From Nematostella vectensis (lineage: Eukaryota > Cnidaria > Anthozoa > Actiniaria > Edwardsiidae): 64,000 nucleotides of DNA. Position 1 is the first letter of the stretch. The number at the start of each line of letters is the position of its first letter. A program made the position numbers and the translations under genes. The stretch covers positions 2,355,501-2,419,500 of the forward strand of contig NC_064035.1 in NCBI RefSeq assembly GCF_932526225.1. The letters are read 5' to 3'. The notes below the pieces were generated by a model. The model made no database searches and was not told the DNA's origin. It was given only the letters and a program-made list of their open reading frames with translations. This document shows, piece by piece, positions 23,849 to 37,200 of the stretch.

Positions 23849-24106
23849 CTAGATAGACTTAAGCCGATAAGCCCACTGGCCTTCCCTTTCCCTAAGCTGA
23901 GCCTCAGAGTTACACTTATCTATAAGTTGTACCATAACATTATTAAGACCTAAATGATTGTCGCAATGAAAATGTTGATAGATAAGTTCATCCTTAACTT
24001 TTTCACTAACCGGTAAACTAGGGTGCTTATTTAACCTACTTTTATGATTATTAAAACGCTTCCTAAAACTATTGATAGTAGACCCTACGTATTGCTTGCT
24101 ACACAT
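23849..24106 (-). pseudogene. GIY-YIG endonuclease fragment of a Penelope-like element (left arm)
   Basis: Eighty-five residues with the GIY-YIG core (KQYVGSTINSFRKRFNNHKS) and the closing EAQLREREGQWAYRLKS. This is the nuclease domain that follows reverse transcriptase in Penelope-like elements. The reverse transcriptase is missing. The arm carries a 12-bp deletion just past this point relative to the right copy. Confidence 0.85.
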
Positions 24107-24115
24107 AGAGCAAGT

Positions 24116-24201
24116 TCACATCGAACGCTGAAAGTCGAGGAGCGCTTGCTATCCATGAGATACCGTTCGTAATCTTTCTCAATTATCCTCTTACAAAGAA
24201 T
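24116..24201 (-). repeat. loop of the palindrome, copy 1 of an 86-bp zinc-finger-like coding segment
   Basis: The loop repeats, with two or three changes, the sequence at 24969-25058. On the minus strand both read CKRIIEKDYERYLMDSKRSS followed by TFSV. The loop is thus not Penelope sequence but a piece of neighbouring DNA. Confidence 0.8.
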
Positions 24202-24210
24202 ACTTGCTCT

Positions 24211-24528
24211 ATGTGTAGCAAGCAATACGTAGGGTCTACTATCAATAGTTTTAGGAAGCGTTTTAATAATCATAAAAGTAGGTTAAATAAGCACCCTAGT
24301 TTACCGGTTAGTGAAAAAGTTAAGGATGAACTTATCTATCAACATTTTCATTGCGACAATCATTTAGGTCTTAATAATGTTATGGTACAACTTATAGATA
24401 AGTGTAACTCTGAGGCTCAGCTTAGGGAAAGGGAAGGCCAGTGGGCTTATCGGCTTAAGTCTATCTACCCGCGGGGTCTTAATAGTGATGACTTTTTTTG
24501 TAGTAGGAGCCCACGTAGAGATGTGTAA
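24211..24528 (+). pseudogene. GIY-YIG endonuclease fragment of a Penelope-like element (right arm)
   Basis: Identical to the left copy over 85 residues, then continuing YPRGLNSDDFF before the stop, as in full-length elements. It starts inside the GIY-YIG domain, so the copy is strongly 5' truncated. No reverse transcriptase is present in this window for this family. Confidence 0.87.
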
Positions 24529-24968
24529 ATTCTTTTTATCCATAGCGCGCGCTATTCTAGAAAATGCGCGTTTTTGTCAGTTGTAATGTTTTTGCGTCTC
24601 GCGCCACTATTCTGATGTAAATAAGCTTGTAACGATTCACCTTCTTCAGTCTGCCCTGAAGAAGTCTTATTAAAGACGAAAATTTGGCAGAGTCGATTTC
24701 CAGTTTTTGGAGTAGTGTCAACGTTATTTGGGATAGAGAAACCATTCAAAGAACAAGAGAAGGCTTTCTCTGCTTTTCTGAACGACGATGTCGATGTCCT
24801 TCTACGGAAAGTCTTTCATTTACCAAGCAATTTCGTTATTTAAGTTATTTTCCAAAGTTCTATCCAAAATAGCTAGGTTTTTACCAATATTTTTTCTTTT
24901 AAGCTGCAGATCACGGCAATCCTGAATATGTATGCGCTTGTGTTGTGTACACAGAAATCTAAACGCTC

Positions 24969-25075
24969 AAGTTCACATCAAACGCTGAAAGTCGAGGAGC
25001 GCTTGCTATCCATGAGATACCGTTCGTAATCTTTCTCAATTATCCTCTTACAAAGAATGCAGGTATACATTAGCA
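24969..25075 (-). pseudogene. copy 2 of the segment; possible first exon of a C-x2-C protein
   Basis: On the minus strand an ATG at about 25070 opens MYTCILCKRIIEKDYERYLM and runs to a TGA after TFSV. A CxxC pair near the start resembles the opening of a zinc-binding domain. No continuing exon can be found. Function unknown. Confidence 0.35.
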
Positions 25076-25235
25076 GAATTAAAACGAAGGAATGTGCACT
25101 TGGAAAGTAACAGCATTAGAGGGCGATGTTGGAATGTTTGTTTTGCAGGACGAAGGGGGGGGCTCTCCCCTAGTTCCGCGTTGTCCACCATCTATGACCC
25201 ATAACCTCACACGTTCACTATATAATCAATAAGTG

Positions 25236-28200
25236 CTAACTGACTGCAAGAGATTTCTCCTCTTGCAAATTGGAATCTGTCGATAAGATCAAGCTCTGGT
25301 GGACATATCTTCGAAGTGATTGGGCCGTTCCGAATAGCACGCCCGTCATGGCCTGGTCGATTAGATATTGGGGTAACCATCCCTATAAACATAAATGATA
25401 TAAGACACATGATATACCAGGACCCCCTCCCTAATTACTGGGGTAACCATCCATTTGAACATAAACGATATATCGAAACATCACCATCTACCAGGACCCC
25501 TTCAAACACAAATGATATAAAGAAACATCATCATCTACCATAGTCTCTAAGCACCACCTAGCGTAACGAGTTCAGGCTGCGAGGGAGACTTCATCTATCA
25601 AGACCCCCTAATTACTGGGATAGCCGTCTCTTTAAATACAAACAATAATATAAAGAAACATCATCTACCAGGACATCCATTTTTAATGGGGGAAGCACTT
25701 TCGTTAAAATCAAACAATATACGAAACATCAACATCATCTTACAAGACCTACTAACTCCCTTGCTATTACCTTCAAGTCAGTGTTGACAACCATCATAAA
25801 ATCTGTCTTGTTTCGGCAACCATCTTTCTCAGCGAAGCACCACCCTCCTGGATGATTAGTGCCTCTGTAGAAAAACATGGACACTTAGTACATCAACACT
25901 CCATGCACACAGACACTCAGTACACTCAGTACACACTCAGTACACATGGACACTCAATATATATGGACACTCAGTACACACAGACACTCAGTTCACAGTC
26001 AGTAAACACTCAGTACACATGGACACTCAATACACATGGACACTCAGTACACAGTCAGTACACATAGACACTCAGTACACATGGACACTAAATACATACG
26101 GACAATCGGTACACATAGACACTAAGTACACAGTCAGTAAACATTCAGTACACACAGACACTCAATTCAAACTCTATACATAGACACTCATTATACACTC
26201 AGTACGCATATTAGACACTCAGTATACACTCAGTATATATGGACACTCAGTACACTCTCAGTACACACAGACACTCAGTATACATGGACACTCAGCACAC
26301 ATAGACACTCTGTACACACTATGTACACATAAACACGCAATACACACTCAGTACATATACTAGACACTCAGAACACAAACTAGACACTCCGTATACATAC
26401 TAGACACTCAGTACACATACTAGATACTCAGTACACATACTAGATACTCAGTATACACTCAGTACACATTGACACTCAGCACAAAAAGACACTCAGTTTA
26501 CACTCAGTACACATAGACACAGTACACATTTAGTAAACAGAGACACTCAGTATGCATACCAGACACTCAATATACACTAAGTACACATACTACACACTCA
26601 GTACATACTTGGTACACACAACAACTTTCTCAACAAAAAGATGCTTATGGACGTTACATACCTGATATGTGGCTTCACTGGCGGCATCTTGTCAAACTCA
26701 ACACTGACATTACATGAGACATATGCATTTCCTCTTTTCTGCCAGTGACGAAGATTAACAAAATCTCTAAACAAGGAAATATGTGGATCAAACTCAGTAG
26801 GGTGTGCAATGAGATAACTGAATGGATGTCTTCTGTTATCATAAAAGAAAAAAACAAACCTTGTAACCAAAACAGGGGGCCCTTGCCTGGGGAATATATA
26901 CATCTACAGGCAGATAAATAAATCATACCTGCTGGAGACCATGCCTCCCGCTTGGTCTGTCGTCACACTGTAGCAAAGATCTGTGCACTGGTCTATCTTG
27001 TGCAGTATCTACAGATTCATTGTGTATGTTTCAATACAAAAACTGTGAACAGAAAAGATCTACTCCCTCTTTACACCCACCCCCCCCCCCCCCCCAATTT
27101 CAAGGAGGTGACTGGACATTCCAGGGGTATTTCAGTTCAGATTTACAGGTTTTTGTTCCTTACAAACTGTTTGATGCAGCAACAATTAATTCTTCTATTT
27201 TCTTAAAGTTTTGTAATACAGTACAAAGGTATGATAGATAGTTAATAAGCCTTCTTAAATATTGCAATGATTACCCTGCATTCTGCTATGGAGTCATTCC
27301 ACTTAGGCCCATCTTCAACTTGTAATACAATTCGAGTAAAGACATCTTTTGGTCTGGCATCGACTATGCACTGTGAATAGATTGGATGAGGTTATAAATT
27401 CTAGCAAATTATTACATAACAACACCCTGTTGTCCACCAGCACTTCAGGGTTCCTAGGCGTTTATCCCAATCATATCCCAATCATAGTTAAAACTCCAAA
27501 TATTGACACAATCTTAGTTGTAATTTGGTTTCTATTTCCCAGGGTAACAGAGGCTCCAACCTTCACTACGAAGCATGAACGCCTTGCATTGACTCTGGTT
27601 TACTGTTCTTTGGTGGTGAAGATTGGCGCCTTTGGTACCCTGAGTAGTTTTCTATAATTTTTTGCTTTATTACCATTGATGCATATAGTCAGTCAGTTCA
27701 AAAGCTTACCTGTGCTTTAAAGAGCTTGCCAGTTTCTTTTGACAAATGGCTAGATATAGTAATACCATCCTTGAGAGAGAGAGAGAAAACATGAAGACAG
27801 TGTCATTACAGTATGAAGGTCTAAAATTGTGCTCTATAAAATGTCAAGCCCCTCAAATACCAACCTGCCCCCCTCCCCCCTGAAAAATCCCAGGGCAAAT
27901 TTTCCCAAACCCAAAGTTCTTTTTGCCCCATCATGCTAGTATTTGGGCATCCCATGAGAAACAAATACTCACTTGAGCCTTTTCTAGATTCCATGTATTA
28001 TCTTCCATTGTAAGAAGTTGTAATGCCGTGTCAAATGTGTCCTTTGCTTTCCTCTGAAACTCCTTATCCTGTCATCAAAGAAGGCCAATTACACCAGCAT
28101 TTAACACTTTTGTGCAATACCAAGACATACACACAAAGCATATGTTTTCATTGGGTGATTTAAGTGAATAACTGAGATAATTAAAGGATTGATGGTTATT

Positions 28201-31200
28201 ACTCTTGCAAATATAAACGTTTGTATTTTCAAATATGACAAAATAGCTGCTAATTAGCAATTTTTAAACATCAAAAATTAGACATGGTAAAACACACTTG
28301 TTTGTAAATTGGCTTGAGGACCCCTAAAAGAAAGCTAATAAACTTATTTTGTCCTGTATCTTTTGCTGTTGTATTTTTATGAGATCTTAATTCCTCTAAA
28401 TTAAGATATGCCCAGTCAATACCAAATGGATACTAATCAAGCAAATCAACTTGTATTAGACAAGTTAAATGCATTGCGAATAATACCTGAATTGAAGTTG
28501 GAAAATCACTCCCGTCATCATCACTCTCGTATGGTGTACCTAAGTAAAAATAAACATATACCATATGGTGTATCTAAGTCAAAATAAACATTATACCAAA
28601 GGTGCAATAATGAGATTTAATGCTTTGAAATGTCTGTTGGTCTCTAAACATTTTCTCACCTGGCCTTGATCCATGTGGAGTGTAAAATGAGGCATGTTCA
28701 GACAGCCATGTGCGAGTATTGTATATCCTACATAGAGCACCAAATAGAAAATAGATTATGGAATTTTGTTTTTTTAAATATATCTTAATAAATACATAAA
28801 AAAGCTGGACTGTAACAGTGATAACGTTGTTTATTTTCTTTCATGTAAGGCGTGTGGTCTACAATATGTAAGCTCTACGACAACTAAGTTCTGGGTACGC
28901 TTTAATAACCATAAGTAGTGTAGAAAAGTTACCCACAAGATAAGATCAGTGGCTGAGAGGGAGACCAATGACCTGGGTGTACAGGCACTTCAACTTGAAA
29001 GGACATAGGGGATTAGCGGACTTGTTGGTCCAGATAATTGATAGATTCCATGGAGATGAGAGAAGTCAACTATCTCAGGGAGAAGGAATCACAATAGGAC
29101 AGTCAACTATCTCAGGGAGAAGGAATCACAATAGGACAGTCAACTATCTCAGGGCGAAGGAATCACAATAGGACAGTCAACTACTCAGGGGGAAGGAATC
29201 ACAATAGGACAGTCAACTATCTCAGGGCGAAGGAATCACAATAGGACAGTCAACTATCTCAGGGGGAAGGAATCACAATAGGACAGTCAACTATCTCAGG
29301 GGGAAGGAACCACAAATAGGACAGTCAACTATCTCAGGGGGAAGGAATCACAATAGGACAGTCAACTATCTCAGGGAGAAGGAATCACAATAGGACAGTC
29401 AACTATCTCAGGGAGAAGGAATCACAATAGGACAGTCAACTATCTCAGGGGGAAGGAATCACAATAGGACAGTCAACTATCTCAGGGGGAAGGAATCACA
29501 ATAGGACAGTCAACTATCTCAGGGAGAAGGAATCACAATAGGACAGTCAACTATCTCAGGGGGAAGGAATCACAATAGGACAGTCAACTATCTCAGGGAG
29601 AAGGAATCACAATAGGACAGTCAACTATCTCAGGGAGAAGGAATCACAAATGGGACAGTCAACTACTCAGGGGGAAGGAATCACAATAGGACAGTCAACT
29701 ATCTCAGGGGGAAGGAATCACAATAGGACAGTCAACTATCTCAGGGGGAAGGAATCACAATAGGACAGTCAACTATCTCAGGGGGAAGGAATCACAATAG
29801 GACAGTCAACTATCTCAGGGGGAAGGAATCACAATAGGACAGTCAACTATCTCAGGGGGAAGGAATCACAATAGGACAGTCAACTATCTCAGGGGGAAGG
29901 GATCACAATAGGACAGTCAACTATCTCAGGGAGAAGGAATCACAAATAGGACAGTCAACTATCTCAGGGGGAAGGAATCACAATAGGACAGTCAACTATC
30001 TCAGGGGGAAGGAATCACAATAGGACAGTCAACTATCTCAGGGGGAAGGAATCACAATAGGACAGTCAACTATCTCAGGGAGAAGGAATCACAATAGGAC
30101 AGTCAACTATCTCAGGGGGAAGGAATCACAATAGGACAGTCAACTATCTCAGGGAGAAGGAATCACAATAGGACAGTCAACTATCTCAGGGGGAAGGAAT
30201 CACAAATAGGACAGTCAACTACTCAGGGAGAAGGAATCACAATAGGACAGTCAACTACTCAGGGGGAAGGAATCACAATAGGACAGTCAACTATCTCAGG
30301 GGGAAGGAATCACAATAGGACAGTCAACTATCTCAGGGGGAAGGAATCACAATAGGACAGTCAACTACTCAGGGGGAAGGAATCACAATAGGACAGTCAA
30401 CTATCTCAGGGCGAAGGAATCACAATAGGACAGTCAACTATCTCAGGGGGAAGGAATCACAATAGGACAGTCAACTATCTCAGGGGGAAGGAACCACAAA
30501 TAGGACAGTCAACTATCTCAGGGGGAAGGAATCACAATAGGACAGTCAACTATCTCAGGGAGAAGGAATCACAATAGGACAGTCAACTATCTCAGGGAGA
30601 AGGAATCACAATAGGACAGTCAACTATCTCAGGGGGAAGGAATCACAATAGGACAGTCAACTATCTCAGGGGGAAGGAATCACAATAGGACAGTCAACTA
30701 TCTCAGGGAGAAGGAATCACAATAGGACAGTCAACTATCTCAGGGGGAAGGAATCACAATAGGACAGTCAACTATCTCAGGGAGAAGGAATCACAATAGG
30801 ACAGTCAACTATCTCAGGGAGAAGGAATCACAAATGGGACAGTCAACTACTCAGGGGGAAGGAATCACAATAGGACAGTCAACTATCTCAGGGGGAAGGA
30901 ATCACAATAGGACAGTCAACTATCTCAGGGGGAAGGAATCACAATAGGACAGTCAACTATCTCAGGGGGAAGGAATCACAATAGGACAGTCAACTATCTC
31001 AGGGGGAAGGAATCACAATAGGACAGTCAACTATCTCAGGGGGAAGGAATCACAATAGGACAGTCAACTATCTCAGGGGGAAGGGATCACAATAGGACAG
31101 TCAACTATCTCAGGGAGAAGGAATCACAAATAGGACAGTCAACTATCTCAGGGGGAAGGAATCACAATAGGACAGTCAACTATCTCAGGGGGAAGGAATC

Positions 31201-34200
31201 ACAATAGGACAGTCAACTATCTCAGGGGGAAGGAATCACAATAGGACAGTCAACTATCTCAGGGAGAAGGAATCACAATAGGACAGTCAACTATCTCAGG
31301 GGGAAGGAATCACAATAGGACAGTCAACTATCTCAGGGAGAAGGAATCACAATAGGACAGTCAACTATCTCAGGGGGAAGGAATCACAAATAGGACAGTC
31401 AACTACTCAGGGAGAAGGAATCACAATAGGACAGTCAACTACTCAGGGGGAAGGAATCACAATAGGACAGTCAACTATCTCAGGGGGAAGGAATCACAAT
31501 AGGACAGTCAACTATCTCAGGGGGAAGGAATCACAATAGGACAGTCAACTACTCAGGGGGAAGGAATCACAATAGGACAGTCAACTATCTCAGGGAGAAG
31601 GAATCACAATAGGACAGTCAACTATCTCAGGGGGAAGGAATCACAAATAGGACAGTCAACTATCTCAGGGGGAAGGAATCACAAATAGGACAGTCAACTA
31701 CTCAGGGAGAAGGAATCACAATAGGACAGTCAACTATCTCAGGGGGAAGGAATCACAAATAGGACAGTCAACTATCTCAGGGGGAAGGAATCACAATAGG
31801 ACAGTCAACTATCTCAGGGGGAAGGAATCACAATAGGACAGTTAACTATCTCAGGGAGAAGGAATCACAATAGGACAGTCAACTATCTCAGGGGGAAGGA
31901 ATCACAAATCACTATGTGAAAATTTGTAATTTCAGGGGTAACACAAGAGTGGGTTTCCCCCTGCCAAAGAACAGCCATCATGGCCATCATGGCAATCCTG
32001 GCCTGCCACCATACAGGTAAAATCCACACAATCAAGTTATGCTGAGGCATCAATGCAATAATTGTCATGTTTCTTTTTTTTTTTTTTAAGAACTGCAAAG
32101 CCTTTAAGGATATAATGATCAGGAAGCAAAGGGAACCTATTTGAAATCTTGTATGGGCACCTTTCCAGTCAATGATATGATTGCATTGGTGGGAAAACCA
32201 ATAGAACTTTAGCTGTAATTATCATACCCAGTATAGTTTTCACCAAGCAGGGGTCTTCTTTCTCCAGCTGTAGTTTCTAAACTTCCTACAATTCAGCACA
32301 AAATATGGTATTAAAAAAATTTAGAAAACTCATACCAAAAAAAAATAAAAATTCTAGCTCTCCCAGTGCATGGGAAGGCCTTGTTAATGCATGTAAACTT
32401 GTCAATAACAGGTTTAAACTGACTGGACTAGCTGGGCATGCCTGGTTCTCACCCTTACTCCATCTATTCATTGTGTTCTCTCCCGCCCAATCCCAACACT
32501 GGCAAAACCTCAACCCCTATTTGCTTCAACCAATCAGTCATTTGTATGCACACAATGATCTTCCCAAATGTAATCCTAATTTATTAAAAATAGATGCTGT
32601 GATTAATTCTGATGAATAATATGAATGAAATCCAGGCACAGGGGGAAATAGCTGGCTAACATACCAGCATTACTTCTCTGCTCAACTTCATTCTCTGACG
32701 GAATAACCTGGATCAAAAATTCAGTATTAAGTTTTTCATATTTAACTCAGTTTTGTAAAAACTACTGTACAAAGGTTTACCAAAAAATGAGCTCCATATT
32801 TGTTTTACTCTCAAAAAAAGGAGGGGCTTATTGGAGAGTGACTTCATAAAGAGCGAGTTTATTCCATAATCTTTGCAAAAATTGCAGATGCTATAAATTG
32901 GAGTATATTATGCTTGTCTCTGCATTAATGACATTTAGTGTCTCCTTTTACATTCTCTCAAGCAAGTATCACTCAAGTCCTCTTGGTAATATGTTAAGGG
33001 TGTACTGACATCTGTTGCTAGGGAAAATTGAATATAGCATAAAACCTTTGTAGAAAGTCATAAGGGACTGATATTTGCCAAGTTGACCAACAAAAGTGTG
33101 CTGACTATTATGATGATGTTACCCCGTGACGCCATAATGTGACGTTATAGATACAGATAAAAGCAAATATTCAAAGTAATTTTGCTCGAAAACAAATATT
33201 GAATATGTTTCATGAATCTTGAGGGATGGGTGCATTAAGCCAAGCATGCGTTTTAGAAATGATTGAGTAATTGTTTTTTTTTTATTTTTCAAAGATCCTG
33301 AAATCCAGATTATTTGATATAATTTTGGTTTCTGTTAGATTAACGCTAAATCCATGCTTGGCTATATGAAGGGGGTTTTAATAAAAAAGAATACAGAAAA
33401 AATATTGAGTTTTGAAATAATTTGGCGACAAAAAAGCTTTTTTTTAGAAAATGCAGAACCGGAAGTGAAACAAAGCCCGGGCGTGCACATTCGGCCTGCT
33501 CAGACACACTGATATCTCACATGATGAAATTGAAATGAAGTTTAAAAACAAATTCCAATAGTGTTTCATGGAATTTACACTTCAAAGGAACAATATCTGT
33601 CATGTCATGATGAAAATTGAAAAAGTATTTTTAAATTCTGATACAGCGCATGCACAACCGGTGTTTGCAGCGCGCTCAGGTAGTGAAAATTGAAAACTTT
33701 GGCTTTAAAAAGGTTGGCTTGAATAAATCTAAGCTGAATCTTCGTTTTTACAAAATAAGGGAAATATCATCACCCGAAAAGGCTGATATCAACTTTAAGT
33801 CAATTTTTGGGAAATTGAAACGCAAATTTTTGTTTCTTTTACTTCAGGAAAGCTTGTGAATGACGAATTCCGTGTTATGTATATGCGCGCGCTCAACGCC
33901 ACCAGCGTAGAAACGTCGTTACTGAGCAACACTAATGTCAGTACACCCTTAAGTACATCTTATGTGCTTTTTAGGGAAGTTGGGATATTTGAGGGGGGGG
34001 GGGGGGCTTTATAGAAATGAAGGGCTTAACAGTATATACAGGGATTTAAGAGTTTAAGAGTAGGTGGATTAGATTGATAAGTAGGTGGTGGAAGTTATTT
34101 TATTTTATTAGTTGAAATAAAACTTAAAGCAATTTTTTTTTACAAGGTAGCGGGCACACTGTAGAAAATAGCTGGCAGTTCGGTTAGCCACCCTTGGCCT

Positions 34201-37200
34201 TATAAAACCACTGATATATTTTATGATAATTTTACATTATAAATACCTAGTGTTTAAAAATTCTACCTTGAAGTCTAATACCCAAGTCTCAATCCAACAC
34301 AACACGAGTGACATTGTCACGAGTACAAAATCCATGGGATGCCCTTTGGAATCATCAAACTGGAAAAACAAATGATATGCATTTGATCAGCTGTGCAGTT
34401 AGAGCAGACGGGGGTGTTACAGTACGTGCTATAGGTCACTGGGTAAGAGGTACATATGGAGCACTTCTGTAAATGTGAGGTACTTCTATTCCCTGTTCTC
34501 TGCCACGGGGTGGGGGGGGGGGGGGGGTGGCTCCCTAGTCATTGAAACATGACTTTGCAATCTTCCTCATTCATTCATGCTGTGAAAAGCACCCCCAATC
34601 TGGCACAATATGCCAATTTTTTTAGTTATTTGCATGGTTAGTCTGGTGGTACTGTTTTAGGCTTGGTCCATTCTCTTATGGCACTTGGATGGGCTTGCAT
34701 GGTGACTGCAGGCCTCAAATGGCAAATACTTTGTGTTAAAATCAGTATACAGAGGAATCTGGATTTTACTATGCTGGATTTTACAATAACCTCTATTTTA
34801 CAATGGCGAGAATACAGAGAAATGTATGAGAAATTACCTTGATCTAACGATTTTGGATACAACAATATTCTTGATTTTTCCAACTGTAATTTTGACCTCG
34901 ATACAACAATATTATTGATTCTGTCTATCAACAAAGATAGAAAAACTCAAGACACCACACATGTACAGTGCACTTAATCTATTTTTTTTATTTGACAGAT
35001 CTTGTTAATACAGATTACAGTCTTAGAGAGAGAAACTTTACAGTCTTACAAAGACTACAGTTACAAATCTTATTATTTTTTAGAAGTTGATTTTTAAAAT
35101 GCCTTGGAAGTCTCTTTTGGGCCCCCTTATGTTAAAAATCCTGGCTACGCAGCTGAAGATGCAGCTAGGTATATGAGACATCCCAAAAAATTACAATTAA
35201 AACTACTGTAAACATCTCAATAACTTACATTGTAAAAAAACACCTTAACCACAACAAAAGCTGTGCTCACTGTTGTCACAACCTGAAAACAAGAATGGTT
35301 ACAATAGTCATATCCAAACCTATGTAATCTGAAGAAATGCCAAAAACATATACTAACAAGCAATTTACAGTAGAATGCTAAGGATATAAGGAGCCAGAAA
35401 TGAAGCACATGAGTTTGGGTGGAAGACAGTATTTTTTTTTAAGTTTGAGCAGCTCACTCATGCCACAAATTGTGTAACAAGATGTAGTGCTTGATTTTTG
35501 GTTGAAATATATCTAAACTCATTGAAACAAAACTCTTTCAAACTTGTATTAATAAATAATTTAATCCAACTCCATCCCGTAGGTATTAGTGTCAGTTTGA
35601 AAAATAAAAAAATATTTATCCACACAATACTCCCCTGTATCTGTCCCTGAGATGATATGTTTTAAATGATTCAAGGTTAATAGTGCTTAATACAGGGCTT
35701 CTAGAATTACACCGAAAAAAACTCAAAATTATGCGGCATTCTTTGCTAATTTACGCGAAAAATCAATCAATACGCGCTAAATTACGCGGGACTTTGCAAT
35801 ACATTTTTCTTTAAAAATTAAAATTTTGCAGGATTCTTTACTGAATTACCCGCTAAATTACACGGAATATCAACTGTTACGCCCAAACTACATTTTGTAC
35901 CGAAGGAAAGCACGAAATAACTTGAAAAGGTTATTTTTTTGCGTTAAAATATCTTAGGCAAGTATTCATTCGCTCCTAGCCACCAGCCAATTAAAAAAGG
36001 TATTTTATTATTAGTCCTATGGCTTCGCAGTTTAGCAAAGAATGCCTAGTCATTTTATTTGTTTTCGAAATTCAGTCTGAAACATCGCACCCTTACAAAG
36101 AATATCTCTCTTTTTTTACGAGTAATAGAGGTAAGAACCCTAAAAGAACACATCAGCTGTGCAATTAAATGTTTTGTCTTTCAAAATTTAGCCAAATTAT
36201 GCGGGATTATGCGGGATTACGCGGAAATTTGTGGATTACGCTAAAAAAGCCAAATTATGTGCTTCCGCACAAGCGCGTGATTCCAGAAGCCCTGTTAATA
36301 ATGCATTGAGAGGAAAAAAGGGGAAAATTTGTACAATACTACTTACAGCAATAGTATACCATTTACGGCTCACAAATAAAGCATAAGCCAGTAAAAGCAC
36401 AACCATTCTCCAAAGTGACAACAACTACAAGAAAACATTGTCATAAGAAAAAAACAATAATGTGTGAATCTATGGCATTGGGAGTGGAACTTTAACTTAT
36501 TTGTCTTTCACACTACCTGTTTTTAATTACATTGATTTTGATACTAGGCTAGCACCATATTGAGTACAGCAAATTGTTGAGTTATGTTTATAATGACGTA
36601 ACCTAATGTTGCATTCTGGGTAATCGTTACCCTCGTGGTCTGTCTGATTCGCCATGTTGTACGCGTTGTATTGAAGAGAATAAAAGAAGTAGAGACACTC
36701 ATGACGAGATGAGTTCTACACAAATCACTTAATTCTCTTGGATAACACTAATAAGCTGTAGGCCGCATTTCATTGCACTTTGGGGTACATGGAACAACTG
36801 CTGATTGGGAAGCTTGCTTGCTGGTACCATTCAATGACATTGCTTACACACTCACTAACATTTAAAAATATTAACTGCATGGAGCAGTCTATATATATAT
36901 ATAGAATACTGATGTACTGTTCCATATTCTATGTTCTCTTGTCTCCCTCATCATATGTCATGTATATGTCATATGTATGTTTGCCTTTTTGGCCCTTCTC
37001 TCATGGATGAAAAAGTATTTCCCATTAAAATTCACTAATTTAAAAAAATCAATTTCTGCTCTCTTGTTCTCGCAATCAATAAAACTGATTTGTATCTATT
37101 TCAATTTTTGACGATTGACTAGACCTGGTGTACATCAATTTTGCACCATATCATATCACCTACAGTCAACTTTCTCCTAGCTCTTTCGGCAAGTTTTCAA

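Larger units (their letters stand above)
23541..24740. mobile_element. head-to-head palindrome of two Penelope-like element 3' ends
   Basis: The left arm (23611-24115) and right arm (24202-24717) are reverse complements over about 505 bp. They differ by one 12-bp deletion in the left arm and very few bases; an 86-bp loop separates them. Each arm encodes a GIY-YIG nuclease end and a downstream tail. The word gtgtcaacgttatttgg flanks the structure in direct orientation (23543 and 24714), like a long target duplication, although 45 bp of extra sequence lies inside it on the left. Inverted, partial and tandem copies are a known habit of Penelope-like elements. Confidence 0.85.

Noticed and set aside
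25852-26067. 71-codon frame on plus strand
   Set aside because: Derived from the cagtacaca minisatellite in a STARD3 intron.
26929-26990. STARD3 exon 13 starting at ACCAG|TGC
   Set aside because: In frame but loses seven residues that match the START domain; the acceptor CTGTAG before 27008 restores the usual length.
29066-31910. CRISPR-like regular array
   Set aside because: Units are head to tail with no unique spacers, in a eukaryotic intron; it is a minisatellite. The same holds for the other arrays.
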